Assembly: GCA_963757155.1 (NCBI GenBank)
Contig: CAVWQS010000008.1
Location: 1 to 64,000 of the forward strand
Source of the DNA: DASXQK01 sp963757155
GTDB lineage: Bacteria > Pseudomonadota > Alphaproteobacteria > Dongiales > Dongiaceae
Direction of reading: 5' to 3'
DNA length: 64,000 nucleotides
In this document: in pieces, positions 9,642 to 20,557 of the stretch
How positions within the stretch are numbered: the stretch's first letter is position 1
Layout of the letters: the number at the start of each line of letters is the position of its first letter
Translations under genes and position numbers: made by a program
The notes under the pieces: model-generated
Database searches by the model: none
What the model was told of the DNA's origin: nothing
Seen by the model: only the letters and a program-made list of their open reading frames with translations

Positions 9642-9719
9642 CCGTCATGCCCGCGAAAGCGGGCATCCAGGGCGAGCGACGGAATCTGCGGCCCTGGATC
9701 CCCGCTTTCGCGCAGGTCA
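9642..9719. repeat. REP-like palindrome A
   Basis: The left arm tgcccgcgaaagcgggcatccaggg and the right arm ccctggatccccgctttcgcg face each other across about 20 bases. The same element recurs at 51957-52039 and, split by insertion sequences, at 35174-38160. The outer right arm here is eroded ('caggtcat'). It lies just after the amidohydrolase gene. Confidence 0.8.
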
Positions 9720-9744
9720 TATACATATTGTAGAGGGCTGTATT

Positions 9745-9900
9745 TTTTGGGGGAAGGCAAGCGCTTTGACGGGGGAGGGCCGGGGTGGGGGTGGACATAG
9801 CACTCGACATGGCAGTCGAAGAAGCGCGAACTTGTGAGGATCGGTGGAGGTGGATACGACCCCCCACCCTAACCCTCCCCGCAAGGGGGGAGGGGAATAC
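9745..9900. repeat. G-rich palindromic intergenic block
   Basis: gacgggggagggccggggtggggg (about 9769-9792) is answered by ccccccaccctaaccctccccgcaagggggg (about 9860-9893) on the same strand, so the block can fold into a large stem. No coding sense is seen. Confidence 0.5.
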
Positions 9901-9979
9901 AAAGGAAACACGGGTGGAGGTGTGGAATATGCCACGATTTCGCGGGAATGACGGCTGAAAGGTTGATGATCGGTCCTCA

Positions 9980-10097
9980 AAATGTAGCCGACGGCCGCCA
10001 CTTCAACCGGGGAGGTGTCGTCGAAATACTCGAGGCTCCCCTCGCGGCCCTCATCGAGGAGTGTCTCGCTCGTGGCCGGGTGCATCGGCATGCCGCG
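9980..10097 (-). pseudogene. Remnant of a dimethylglycine-dehydrogenase-type C-terminus
   Basis: Read on the minus strand, this gives MHPATSETLLDE, then GREGSLEYFDDTSPVEVAAVGY. The intact gene at 22101-24665 ends with MDPATGETLVDELG ... GRKLSVEYFGETYPVEVAAVGY. The remnant therefore keeps two blocks of that C-terminus, with the roughly 30 residues between them deleted. No upstream part of the gene is present. It is a dead fragment, probably left by a rearrangement or gene loss. Confidence 0.75.
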
Positions 10098-10452
10098 CCG
10101 CCGGCGCCTGAGGCCGAGCTTTCACAAGTTCACACACACGATAGTTAATGTTGACAATCCGGCGAAGCGGCCAAAAGATGGCGGCGCTCGTTGGCACTGA
10201 CGATCGGCAGCAGGGGAGAGCCAGATGGGCGTATTTTCGCGTCTGTACGGGCCGTCGATCCTTCGGCCGCGCGTGGGTGGGCGGCGATGGCTATGAAGGC
10301 CAAGCGGCGCTCACGGCGGTTGATCCACGGTGCGATCGCGAAGGGCGCGGCCATTGCCTCGACTGAAATTCAACCAGGCGCGGAGGGGCTCGTTCCGCCA
10401 GGGTTGCTTCCTGGCCGGTCGGTGCCTTGCCACCATCGATGACGGGTCGCCG
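10098..10452. other. Intergenic stretch with no recognised gene
   Basis: About 350 bases between the dead dehydrogenase fragment and the acyl-CoA ligase. Short open frames here have no recognisable protein features. Around 10140-10160 the sequence is briefly A/T-richer (acgatagttaatgttgacaa), which could hold the ligase promoter, but no convincing -35/-10 pair can be claimed. Confidence 0.4.
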
Positions 10453-12045
10453 ATGAGTGACGGCGCCATGCAGGACTTTCCCCTGACGCTCGATCGGTTT
10501 CTCGAGCATGCGGCCAAATGGCATCCGCGCGCGGAAGTCGTCACGGCGCGTGAAGACGGCGCCATCGACCGGGTCGGCTATGCGGAACTGAAGGAGCGCA
10601 GCCTGCGCGTGTCGGCGGTGCTCGCGGATCTCGGGGTGGCATTCGGCGATAGGGTCGCGACGCTGGCCTGGAACACCCAGGCACATGTGGAAGCCTGGTA
10701 CGCAATCATGGGCATGGGGGCAATCTGCCATACGCTGAACCCGAGGCTTACTGGATCTCAGCTTGGCGTGATGGCGGCAGAGGGCAATTGTCGCGTCCTT
10801 GTCGCCAGCGCCGACCTCGCGCCGCTCGCCGGACAGATCGCGGAGCAGGCGACACAGATCGAACAGGTGGTGATCATCGACGGCCCGCGGAGGCGGTGAA
10901 GGGCGGTCGCGAGCGGCCGGTGACAATGGCGCTCGAGCTGGCCATGGTGCAGGCGCGGGGCGCACCGACCTGGGGCGGATTCGATGAGTGTTCGCCCTCG
11001 CGGTCTCTGCTTCACATCCGGTACGACGGGGGCGCCGAAGGGCGTGACCTATACCCATCGATCGAGCTTTCTTCATACGCTCAGGCTGCTGCAGGCCGAC
11101 GTCTTCGGCCTCACCTCGGGTGACAGCGTTCTTGCGGTGGTACCAATGTTCCAGCGAACGCCTGGGGTCTGCCCTTCGCGGTGCCCGCGGTCGGCGCGAA
11201 GCTGGTGCTGCCGGGGCGCCAGGCCGACGGTGCGAATTCTCGCGCGGCTGATCGCTTGCGAAGGTGTAACCATCGGCGTGGGCGTTTCGACCGTCTGGCT
11301 CGGGCTGGTCGAATACCTCGACGCAGCTGGCGGCGAGTTGCCGTCGCTCAAGCGGATCGTGGTGGGGGGCGCGCCCATACCGCCGGCTCTCATGGACCGG
11401 ATCGAGCGACGGCTGGAGGTTACGGTTCAGACCAGTTGGGGGATGACGGAGTTATCGCCGTCGGGAACCATGTCGCCGCCGAACCATCCCAGCAGATCGG
11501 CGTCTTTGTCGGGCCGGCCGGCAATCGGCATAGACCTCCTGCTGACCGACGCGGAGGGGCGCGCTCTTCCCGAACAGCGCGACGTGGAAGGGCATCTTCA
11601 TGTGCGCGGTGCCAGCGTGATCGAGCGCTATTTCGGGCACCAGCGCCGTGCAACAGATGCCGATGGATGGTTCGATACCGGCGATCTCGCACGAATCGAC
11701 CGTGACGGAAACCTGATCATCGCGGGCCGGTCCAAGGACCTGGTCAAGTCGGGGGGCGAGTGGATCAATCCTGCCGAGATCGAGGCGATCATCGGGGGGC
11801 TGCCTCAAGTGTCGTTGGCCGCCGTCATCGGCCGGGCCGACCTGAAATGGGGCGAGCGTCCCATCCTGCTGGTGGAAATGCGCGAGCGCCAGACGGTCAG
11901 TGACGAGGCGTTGCTTGCTCCCTTGCAAGGGAAAGTGCCGCCATGGTGGGTTCCCGACGCCGTGATCCGGCTGCCGAACATGCCGCTGTCAGCGACGGGG
12001 AAGATAGACAAAATCCGTCTCAGGACGGAATATGGTGGCGGTTGA
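10453..12045 (+). CDS. Acyl-CoA synthetase (AMP-forming), frameshifted in this sequence
   Basis: It activates a carboxylic acid as its CoA thioester for beta-oxidation. The ATG at 10453 gives MSDGAMQDFPLTLDRFLEHA, the usual start of medium-chain (AlkK-like) ligases. The AMP-binding P-loop is CFTSGTTGAPKGV (around 11010), followed by TSWGMTELSP (about 11430), DGWFDTGDLARID (about 11665) and the C-terminal lysine motif LSATGKIDKIRLR (about 11990-12030). Reading frame changes are needed near 10888, 10987, 11155 and 11225; between them codons are intact. As written the protein cannot be made, but the pattern looks like sequencing error. The next gene is a TetR regulator in the same direction. Confidence 0.8.
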
Positions 12046-12101
12046 GCCGGGCCCGCGGAGAAATCCTTCTCAACCGGTCGAGACGAGATGAAAGGCAAGT
12101 T

Positions 12102-12801
12102 GTGCCCGCCAAAGCGACGACCCGCCGCAAGCGCTCCTCCAAGGCGCAGCAGCGCGCGGAAATGATCGAGCAGATCCTCGACACCGCCGAGCATCTTTTC
12201 TCAAGACATGGCCTCTATGGGGTGACGCTCAAGGACGTGGCAAAACGTGTCGGCGTCCACCACACGCTGATGAACTATTATTTCGAGGACAAGAAGAACC
12301 TGTTCGACCGGGTGTTTGCGCGGCGCGCTGTCGTGACGAGCACGCGCCGCATGGAGGCGCTCGACGACTACGAGCGCGCCGTGGGCGGCAAGCCGACGGT
12401 TGAAGGCGCGCTGCGGGCATTTCTCGACACCGATCTCGATCTTTACATCGAGGGCGGCGAAAGCTGGAAGAACTACGGTGCGATCGGTGCGCAAGTCGCC
12501 AACACGCCTGAATGGGGCGCGCAATTGATGGACGAGCACTTCGATCCGGTCGTTCTGCAGGTTGATCGGACTGTTGAAACGCGCGCTGCCGGACTGCTCC
12601 GACACCGATATCTTCTGGGGCTATCATTTCGTGAGCGGCGCGCTGCTGCTGACGCTGGCGCGGACGGGGCGCATCGACAACCTGTCCGGCGGGCTGTGCA
12701 AGTCGGAGGACTTCCTGGCGGTGAAGGAGCGCATGGCGACCTTCATGGCGGCCGGGTTCCTGGCCGTCTGCAAGCAACGCTCCCACAAACGCAAGCATTG
12801 A
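12102..12801 (+). CDS. TetR-family transcriptional regulator (one frameshift)
   Basis: A start at GTG 12102 (VPAKATTRRKRSSKAQQ), preceded by gaaaggcaag, fits better than the out-of-frame ATG at 12088. The helix-turn-helix is VTLKDVAKRVGVHHTLMNYY (about residues 42-61), followed by FEDKKNLFDRVF as in classical TetR proteins. The ligand domain continues to LLKRALPDCSDTDIFWGYHF in a second frame. Removing one base (the 'a' near 12570 in gatcggactg) joins the halves into about 232 residues. It lies between the ligase and the dehydrogenase/thiolase genes and is the obvious candidate repressor for this catabolic island. Confidence 0.8.
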
Positions 12802-12921
12802 TCGCAATTTCCTGAACCCGGACAACGGTTTCTTTCCGCGTGCCGAGATGTTCGCTCGCTTGAGAGTTAGTTATCGACATGGTAGGATGCCTCGCAGGTC
12901 AGGGGAGGGTGGAAGCGGCCG

Positions 12922-13810
<889 letters not shown>

Positions 13811-13819
13811 GGCCAGGAA

Positions 13820-15002
13820 ATGACGAGAGACGCAGTCATCGTTTCCATCGCGCGCACGCCGATCGGCCGCGCCTACCGCGGCGCCTTCAACGCCACCAAG
13901 GCGCCGACGCTGGCCGCCCACGATCCTGAACGCGGCGGTCGAGCGCGCCGGGATCGACCCCGCCGAAGTGGATGACTGCATTGTCGGCGCGGCGCTGCCG
14001 CAGGGCGACCAGCACACCATCGGCCGCATCGCCGCCTTGCGCGCCGGCTTGCCGGTGACGGTGGCCGGCATGACGCATGGACCGGCAATGCGCGTCGGGC
14101 CTGATGGCCATCGCCACCGCCGCCAAGCAGATCATCGTCGACCGCATGGACATGGTGGTCGCCGGCGGCGTGGAGTCGATCTCGCTGGTGCAGACGCCGG
14201 AGATCCGGATCGAGCGCCGACCCCGAGCTGGTGGCCATGCACAAGGACGTCTACATGCCGATGCTGCGAGACGGCCGAGATCGTCGCGGAGCGCTACGAC
14301 ATCAGCCGCGAGCGGCAGGACGCCTATTCGCTGATCTCGCAACAGCGCACCGCCGCGGCCCAGGCCGCCGGCCGGTTCGACGCCGAGATCATCCCGTTCA
14401 CCGCCACGATGAAGGTGACCGACAAGGCGACCGGCGCGGTCAGCGACCAGGACGTCACGATCACCAAGGACGAGGGCAATCGGCCGGACACCACGCTCGA
14501 AGGCCTTGCCGCGCTGAAGACCGGTCATGCCGGGCGGGATGATCACCGCCGGCAACGCCAGCCAGCTGTCCGACGGCTCGGCCGCCTGCGTGCGTGATGG
14601 ACGCCGAGCTGGCGGCGGCGCGCGGCCTGAAGCCGCTCGGCCGCTATCGTCGGCATGGCGGTGGCCGGCACCGAGCCCGACGAGATGGGCATCGGTCCGG
14701 TGTTCGCGGTGCCCAAGCTGCTCAAGCGCTTCGACCTGACATGGACGACATCGGCCTGTGGGAGCTGAACGAGGCCTTCGCCGTCCAGGTGATCTACTGC
14801 CAGGAGCAGCTCGGCATCCCGGACGGAGCGGATGAACGTCGACGGCGGCGCGATCGCCATCGGCCACCCCTACGGCATGTCGGGCGCCCGCATGGCCGGC
14901 CACGCGCTGATCGAGGGCAAGCGCCGCGGCGTCAAGTACGTCGTGGTCACCATGTGCATCGGTGGCGGCATGGGCGCCGCCGGCCTGTTCGAAGTGCTCT
15001 AA
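13820..15002 (+). CDS. Thiolase (acetyl-CoA acyltransferase), frameshifted
   Basis: It would catalyse thiolytic cleavage of a 3-ketoacyl-CoA. The start MTRDAVIVSIARTPIGRAYRG is typical of thiolases. Across frames one reads MDRQCASGLMAIATAAKQI (active-site cysteine near 14094), ELNEAFAVQVI (about 14765), NVDGGAIAIGHPYGMSGAR (about 14832-14890) and CIGGGMGAAGLFEVL at the end, which includes the second catalytic cysteine. Breaks are near 13922, 14076, 14217, 14268, 14524, 14592, 14648, 14740 and 14826. Eight of the nine are repaired by removing one base and one (14740) by adding one. Gene order ligase-SDR-thiolase points to beta-oxidation of one substrate class. Confidence 0.82.
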
Positions 15003-15248
15003 GCGCGGAGGAAGGTGAAAACGACACCCGCCGACGGGCGGCCAGGGTATCTCGGTTGCTGAAACGACCGAGCGGTGCGGCTGGAGAGGCGAGCTGTCGG
15101 TGCGCTGCCGAGCAAACCCTATGCGCTGTCGCGCAAGCGGCCGCATGAGCGGGCGGATACACTGCAATGACAAAAACACGTGCGCCGCCCGCGCTTTGCG
15201 GGTCCGGCGATCGAGAAACTTCCATTGAGGGAACTGTGCCGGGACGGA

Positions 15249-16220
15249 TGAGAAGCGTGGCCCTGAGTCAAGAGAAGATCGTCTTCCTCATCGCAATCGC
15301 CATGTTTTGCGCCTTCTCGTTCTTGCTCAACGGCTTTCTCAGCGCCGGCAATCTTCTCTCGCTGGTGCGCAGCGTCTCCACGCTCGGCATCCTCGGCGTC
15401 GGCATGGCGTTTCTCGTCATCGGCCGCGGCATCGATCTGGCGATCGTCGCGATCTATGCGATGTCGGCCGCCTGGACGCTGCACCTCGCCGACGGCGGCC
15501 TCTCGATCCCGCTCGCCATGCTGATCGGCTACCTCTTCGCGCTGTCTGCGGCGTGGTCAGCGGCGTCCTCATCGCCTATGTCGAAATCCCCGCGCTGTTT
15601 GCGACCCTGGGCATGGCCTCGTTCGTCTACGGCTTCGCCCGCTGGGCCCTCGTGCCCGCTCTATGTCGTCTACATGCCGCCGAGCGGCGCCAGCATCGGC
15701 TGGATCGGCGGCGGCTTCCTGTTCGGCGTGCCGACGCCGATCCTGTTCTTCGCCGCCGTCGCCCTGCTCGGCCACGGCCTGCTGCGCTTCACCAAGCCGG
15801 GACGCTTCATCTATGCGCTCGGCGACAATTTCGCGGCGGCGCGTATCTCGGGCGCGCCGGTGCGCCCGATCATCATCCTGCAATACGCGATCTCCGCGTC
15901 GATCGCCTATGTCGCCGGCATGATCACCGCGACGGCGGTCGCCAGCATGGACACCAATGTCGCCAATTCCTCGATGATCTACGACGTCATCCTCGTCGTC
16001 GTGCTCGGCGGCGTCGGGCTTTCCGGCGGGCGCGGCGGCATCCGCAACGTCATCGTCGGCACGCTGCTGATCGGCATCCTGCTCAACGGCATGACGATCA
16101 TGAACATTCAATACACGCTGCAGAACGTGATCAGGAGCCTGATCCTGCTGATCGCCATCGTCATCGACAGCGTGCATCAATCCGCGCGACGAGCAGATCG
16201 CCCAACAGGGCGACATCTGA
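15249..16220 (+). CDS. Rbs-type ABC transporter permease (frameshifted)
   Basis: A ribose-transporter-type (RbsC) inner-membrane permease. From ATG 15249 it reads MRSVALSQEKIVFLIAIAMF, with later blocks LGILGVGMAFLVIGRGIDLA, TLGMASFVYGFARW and VVVLGGVGLSGGRGGI, the last being the RbsC-family cytoplasmic loop. About nine hydrophobic segments. Frame changes fall near 15545, 15660 and 16174; the last, one extra base in gtgcatcaat, restores an ending INPRDEQIAQQGDI. An upstream in-frame ATG at 15167 would add 27 residues without family character. It is first in a permease, binding protein, permease, ATPase set. Confidence 0.82.
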
Positions 16221-16251
16221 GAGCGTCGACGGCAAAAGGGAGGATAGTGAC

Positions 16252-17258
16252 ATGAGGAAAAGAAATCTGTTCGCGGCGCCGCGCTCGCGTTGTCGCTGAC
16301 GGGATTGACGGCGTCACGCCTTCGCCGACGGCATCGACGACCCCCGGCGCGCCGACTACTTCAAGACCTTCGTCGGCAAGACGATCGCCTTCCTGCCGGT
16401 GACGATGGGCATCGACCTCACCGAAGGCTGGGCGTCGGTCCTGAAGAAACAGGCCGACACGCTCGGCATGAAGTTCGAGGTTCGCGATCCCCATTTCAGC
16501 GCCGACGCCGGCGCGCAGGCGCTGACCTCGCTGATCGCCGAAAAGCCGGATGTCATCATCGTCCACAATCCCGACGTCAACTCCTACGCCAAGCTGTTGA
16601 AGCGCGCCGAAGAGGCCGGCATTCACGTCATCCAGGTCAATATGCGCTCGAACTACAATTCCGACGTCTATGTCGGCGCCGACTGGATCGGCATCGGCGA
16701 AGCGGAGACGCAGGCGGTCGTCGACAAATGCGGCGCCGGGACCAGCGGGAAGGTCGCGATCCTGCAGGGACAGCCGACCTCCGGGTCCGACAGCGGCATG
16801 ATGAAGGGCGCCGCAGAACATTCTCACCAAGCATCCCGAGATCAAGGTCGTCGCCAACCAGGCCGGGCGAGTGGGATGCGACCAAGGCGCGAGCCGTCAT
16901 CGCGACGGTGATCCAGCAGAATCCCGATCTCTGCGGCGTGGTCGGCTTCTGGGACGTGATGGATCTCGGCGCGGCGGCCGCGATCAAGGAATCGGGCAAG
17001 TCCATCATCCTCGTCACCTCCGGCGGCGGCGAGCAGATGGCCTGCGACAATGTCGAGAAGGGCGTGTTCGACGAAGAGATCGCCTACCACGTGCTGCAGC
17101 AAGGACGCGACCTTGACCGACATGGTCTCCATGGTGCTGCGAATCCGGGCAGCCGGCCGGCAAGGCGAAAGTCGTCATCTACACGCCCGCCGCTTAAGAT
17201 CACCAAGGACACCCTCCATCCCGGCCTATGCTGGAGCGCCAAGACCCTGAAGAACTGA
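16252..17258 (+). CDS. Periplasmic sugar-type binding protein of the ABC transporter (frameshifted)
   Basis: A periplasmic-binding-protein-like (RbsB/type 1 fold) ligand-binding subunit. A strong ribosome site (gggaggatagtgac) precedes ATG 16252. Removal of one base near 16275 restores a Sec signal, MRKRNLFAAAALALSLTGL-like, ending in an AFA-D-type cleavage site. The mature part has GKTIAFLPVTMGIDLTEGW and AEKPDVIIVHNPDVNSYAKL. Two or more further frame changes occur near 16815, 16870, 17107 and 17145. The ligand is not identifiable from sequence. Its own strong terminator follows. Confidence 0.8.
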
Positions 17259-17279
17259 CGCTGCCGATAGCTTCTTCAA

Positions 17280-17315
17280 GCGCTGGGCCGCGAGAGCGGC
17301 TCGGCGCCTTTTTTT
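17280..17315 (+). terminator. Strong rho-independent terminator between binding protein and second permease
   Basis: A GC-rich stem of about 12 bp (gcgctgggccgc/gcggctcggcgc, two G-T pairs) with a gaga loop is followed directly by seven T residues at 17309-17315. It starts 21 bases after the binding-protein stop. Placed inside the transporter gene set, it should let only part of the transcription continue into the second permease and ATPase. Confidence 0.85.
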
Positions 17316-17337
17316 GGAACGACTGGAATAGGTCACG

Positions 17338-20300
17338 ATGATCGCCGAGCTGGTGACGAGACTGCGCTACCGCTACGTCCCCGATCATATCGTCGGCGAG
17401 GTGCTCGGCAGGCGTTGGATGGACAATGTGATCCCCGTTTTCCTTCTGGTCGCCCTGACGATCTATCTGGCGGACGCAATCCCGAATTTCGTCTCGGTCG
17501 GCAACCTCTCCGACACTTCGCGGCAGATCGGCGAATTCGGCTTGATCGTCATCGGCATGACGATCGTCATGCTGGCCGGCGGCATCGATCTCAGCGTCGG
17601 CTCGACCTTCGCTCTCGCCAATTTCACCGCGCTCGCCCTGATCAACGTGGCCAAATGGCCGGTCGAGGCCGCCATCGTTGCGACAATCGGCGTCGGCGGC
17701 GCTGCTTGGCCTGATCAACGGCCTGCTGATCGGCTATCTCCGCCTGCGGGCGTTCCTGACGACGCTCGTCATGCTGACGCTGACGCGCGCCATCGTCGAA
17801 TTCCTGCTGTCAGATCTACTCGGTGCAGGATCGCCTCAAGCGACGTCGAATCCGATCTCTGGGATTTCGTCGGCGCGGGATCGGTCCTCGGCGCGCCGGT
17901 CAGCCTCGTGGTTCTGATCGTCGTCGCGATCGCGGCACATATCGTGCTGACCCGGCTGCGCATCGGCTGGCGGATCATGGCGGTCGGCGGCTCGCGCCGC
18001 TCGTCCTACAACGCCGGCATTCCCGTGCGCGCGACGGTGTGCCTCACCTATGTCGTCTCCGGCATGCTCGCCGGCCTCGCCGGCATCCTCTATGCGGCGC
18101 GGCTCTCCGGCGCCGGCCCCGACACCGGCCTCGGCCTCGAGCTCACCGCCGTGACGGCGGCGCTGCTCGGCGGCAACAGCGTCGGCGGCGGGCGCGGCTC
18201 GATCGGCAAGGCGCTGATGGGCGCGATCATCGTCTCGCTTCTCACCAATGGACTGGTGAGGCTCGGCCTCCAGAACGGCGCCTCCTCGATGGTGGTCGGC
18301 CTCGTGCTGCTGCTGGCCATCGCCATCGACGTGCGGTGGGTCAAATGGCGCTACAAGACTCCAGTCGAAGGTCTATGTGTCGCCGGCCTATCTCGGCTTT
18401 GCCGCCGCTCGCCGACCATCGAAGTCGGCTCGTCCTCGCCCTATGCGATGAACGACCGCCTGCGCGATGTCGAGGTGATCGGCCTCGGACGAGGTCGACG
18501 GACCCGAGGACGTCATTCTCGATGGCGACGACAATCTCTATTGCAGCGTGCGGCAAGGCGACATCATCCGCTTTCTCGCGCCCGACTATGCCCGCGCGCG
18601 AGGTCTATGCGCATGTCGGCGGCCGGCCGCTCGGCCTGGCCTTCGACAAGGACGGCAGCCTCGTCATGTGCATCGCGGGCATGGGCCTCTACCGCGTCGA
18701 CAAACTGCGCAACCTTGCACAAGATGACCGCCGAGACCAATCGCACGCGGCTGTCGGTGATCGACGATTCCCGCATGCGGCTCGCCGACGATCTCGACAT
18801 CGCGCCCGACGGCAAGGTCTATTTCAGCGAGGCGACGATCCGCTACGGCTTCGAGGAATGGGTCGTCGACGCGCTCGAAGGGCGCGGCAACGGCCGCATC
18901 ATCCGCTACGATCCCGCGACGGGCGCGACGCGGACGATCGTGCGCAATCTGCTGTTCGCCAACGGCATGTGCATGGCCCACGACAACAAATCGGTGCTGT
19001 TCGCCGAAACCTGGGGCTGCCGGGTCAGCCGCTACTGGCTCGAAGGCCCGAAGGCGGGCACGACCGAGATCGTGATCGCCGACCTGCCGGGGTATCCCGA
19101 CAACATCAATCGCGGATCGCGCGGGACCTACTGGGTCGCGCTCGCCGGCACGCGGACGCCGACCTACGATCTGGCGATGACGCATGCCGGCCTTCCGGCG
19201 GCGCATGGCGCGGCGGGTGGCCGGCGACGAATGGATGTTCCCCAACGTCAACATCGGCTGCGTGATCCGTTTCGACGCTGACGGTCATATCCTGGAAATC
19301 GCTGTGGGATCGTCGACGGCGACAACCATCCGGCGATCACCTCGATGCGGGAGCATCGCGGCTATCTCTATCTCGGCGGCGTCACCAACAATCGAATCGG
19401 GCGGATCAAGCTGGCCGACGCCGATCCGGACTGGACGGGTCCGGCATCCTATTGGGGCGCGCGCCCATGAGGCCGCTCAGGCAGGCCATGGACCGCTGGC
19501 TCGGGCGCGGCGAGGCCTCGATCACCGATGCCGCCGATGGACGGCGCCTTCCGTCCCAACGATCTCCTCGATTCGGCGTCACCGATCCTGGAGACACCGG
19601 CACCGGATTGCCTGGCCGTCACCTCGCGCGGCGTCGTCGTCTCGTCGGAACATTCGCTGTTGAGCCCTTGGGCAGGGCCGGCAGCGCGCCGCTCGCTTCC
19701 TTCGACGCGGAGATCAGCGCCGTGGCGGGGTTGCCCGACGGCGGCGCCGCGGTCGGCCTGACCGACGGCAGGATCGTCTTTCTCGGTGGGCGAGCAGGAT
19801 GGCAAGATCGATCGCCGCCCGAGCACGGAAATGAGATGCATCACCGCGCTCGCGCCGGGGCGCGGCGGGGCGCTGCTCGTCGCCAACGGTTCGGCGTCGA
19901 ACGCGCCGGCCGCCTGGAAGCGCGATCTGATGGAGAAGAACGCCTCCGGGTCGGTGTGGCGGATCGCGCTCTCCGACGGCGCGGCGCAAACAATTGGCGG
20001 GAGATCTGGCCTATCCCTACGGCCTTCTCGAAGAAGCCAACTCGGTGGTCGTCTCCGAGAGCTGGCGCTGCGCGCTGACGCGCCTATTGCCCGGTGCCGG
20101 CGGTCGCCGCGAGCCGGTGCTGGAAAACCTTCCCGCCTACCCCAGCCGCCTGTCGCGGGGCGCGGACAATGCGATCTGGCTCGCTTTGTTCGCGCCGCGA
20201 AGCCAGCTCATCGAGTTCGTATTGAGCGAAGACCGCTATCGCCGGCGCATGATCGGCGAGATCGACGCCGATCTCTGGGTCGCGCCTTGCCTTCGCGCGG

Positions 20301-20545
20301 GTCGAGTCGCCGCTGGAGCCGACGCAACAGGGCGGGGTCAAGCAGCTTGGGGTGCTGAAGCCGTGGTCGCCCAACCGGTCCTATGGGCTGGTGGCCCGTC
20401 TCGACCCGGCCTATCGCCCGAACGCCAGCTTCCACAGCCGCGCCAACGGGCGGCGCCACGGCGTCACCAGTTGCCTGGCCGTCGGACGGGCGACTCTATA
20501 TTCTGTGCCAAGGGCGATGAGGTGGTCGGCCTCATGCGATTATGA
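17338..20545 (+). CDS. Rbs-type permease continuous with an SMP-30/strictosidine-synthase-like region (frameshifted)
   Basis: The first 340 residues are an RbsC-type permease: MIVIGMTIVMLAGGIDLSVGS-like block at 17545-17610, AVTAALLGGNSVGGGRGSIG at 18150-18208. After VRWVKWRYK (18345) the reading continues without a stop through VYVSPAYLGFAA and DRLRDVEVIGLG. It then enters a beta-propeller-type region with PEDVILDGDDNLY, ADDLDIAPDGKVYFSEAT, LLFANGMCMAHDN, LPGYPDNINRGSRGTYWVAL (the strictosidine-synthase/APMAP pattern) and DEWMFPNVNIGCVIRF. A second SMP-30-like stretch follows to the TGA at 20543. At least a dozen single-base frame changes occur. About 1,065 residues if fused. A separate gene start near 18373 (GTG) cannot be excluded. 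Confidence 0.65.
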
Positions 20546-20557
20546 GGGAGTGGCATC

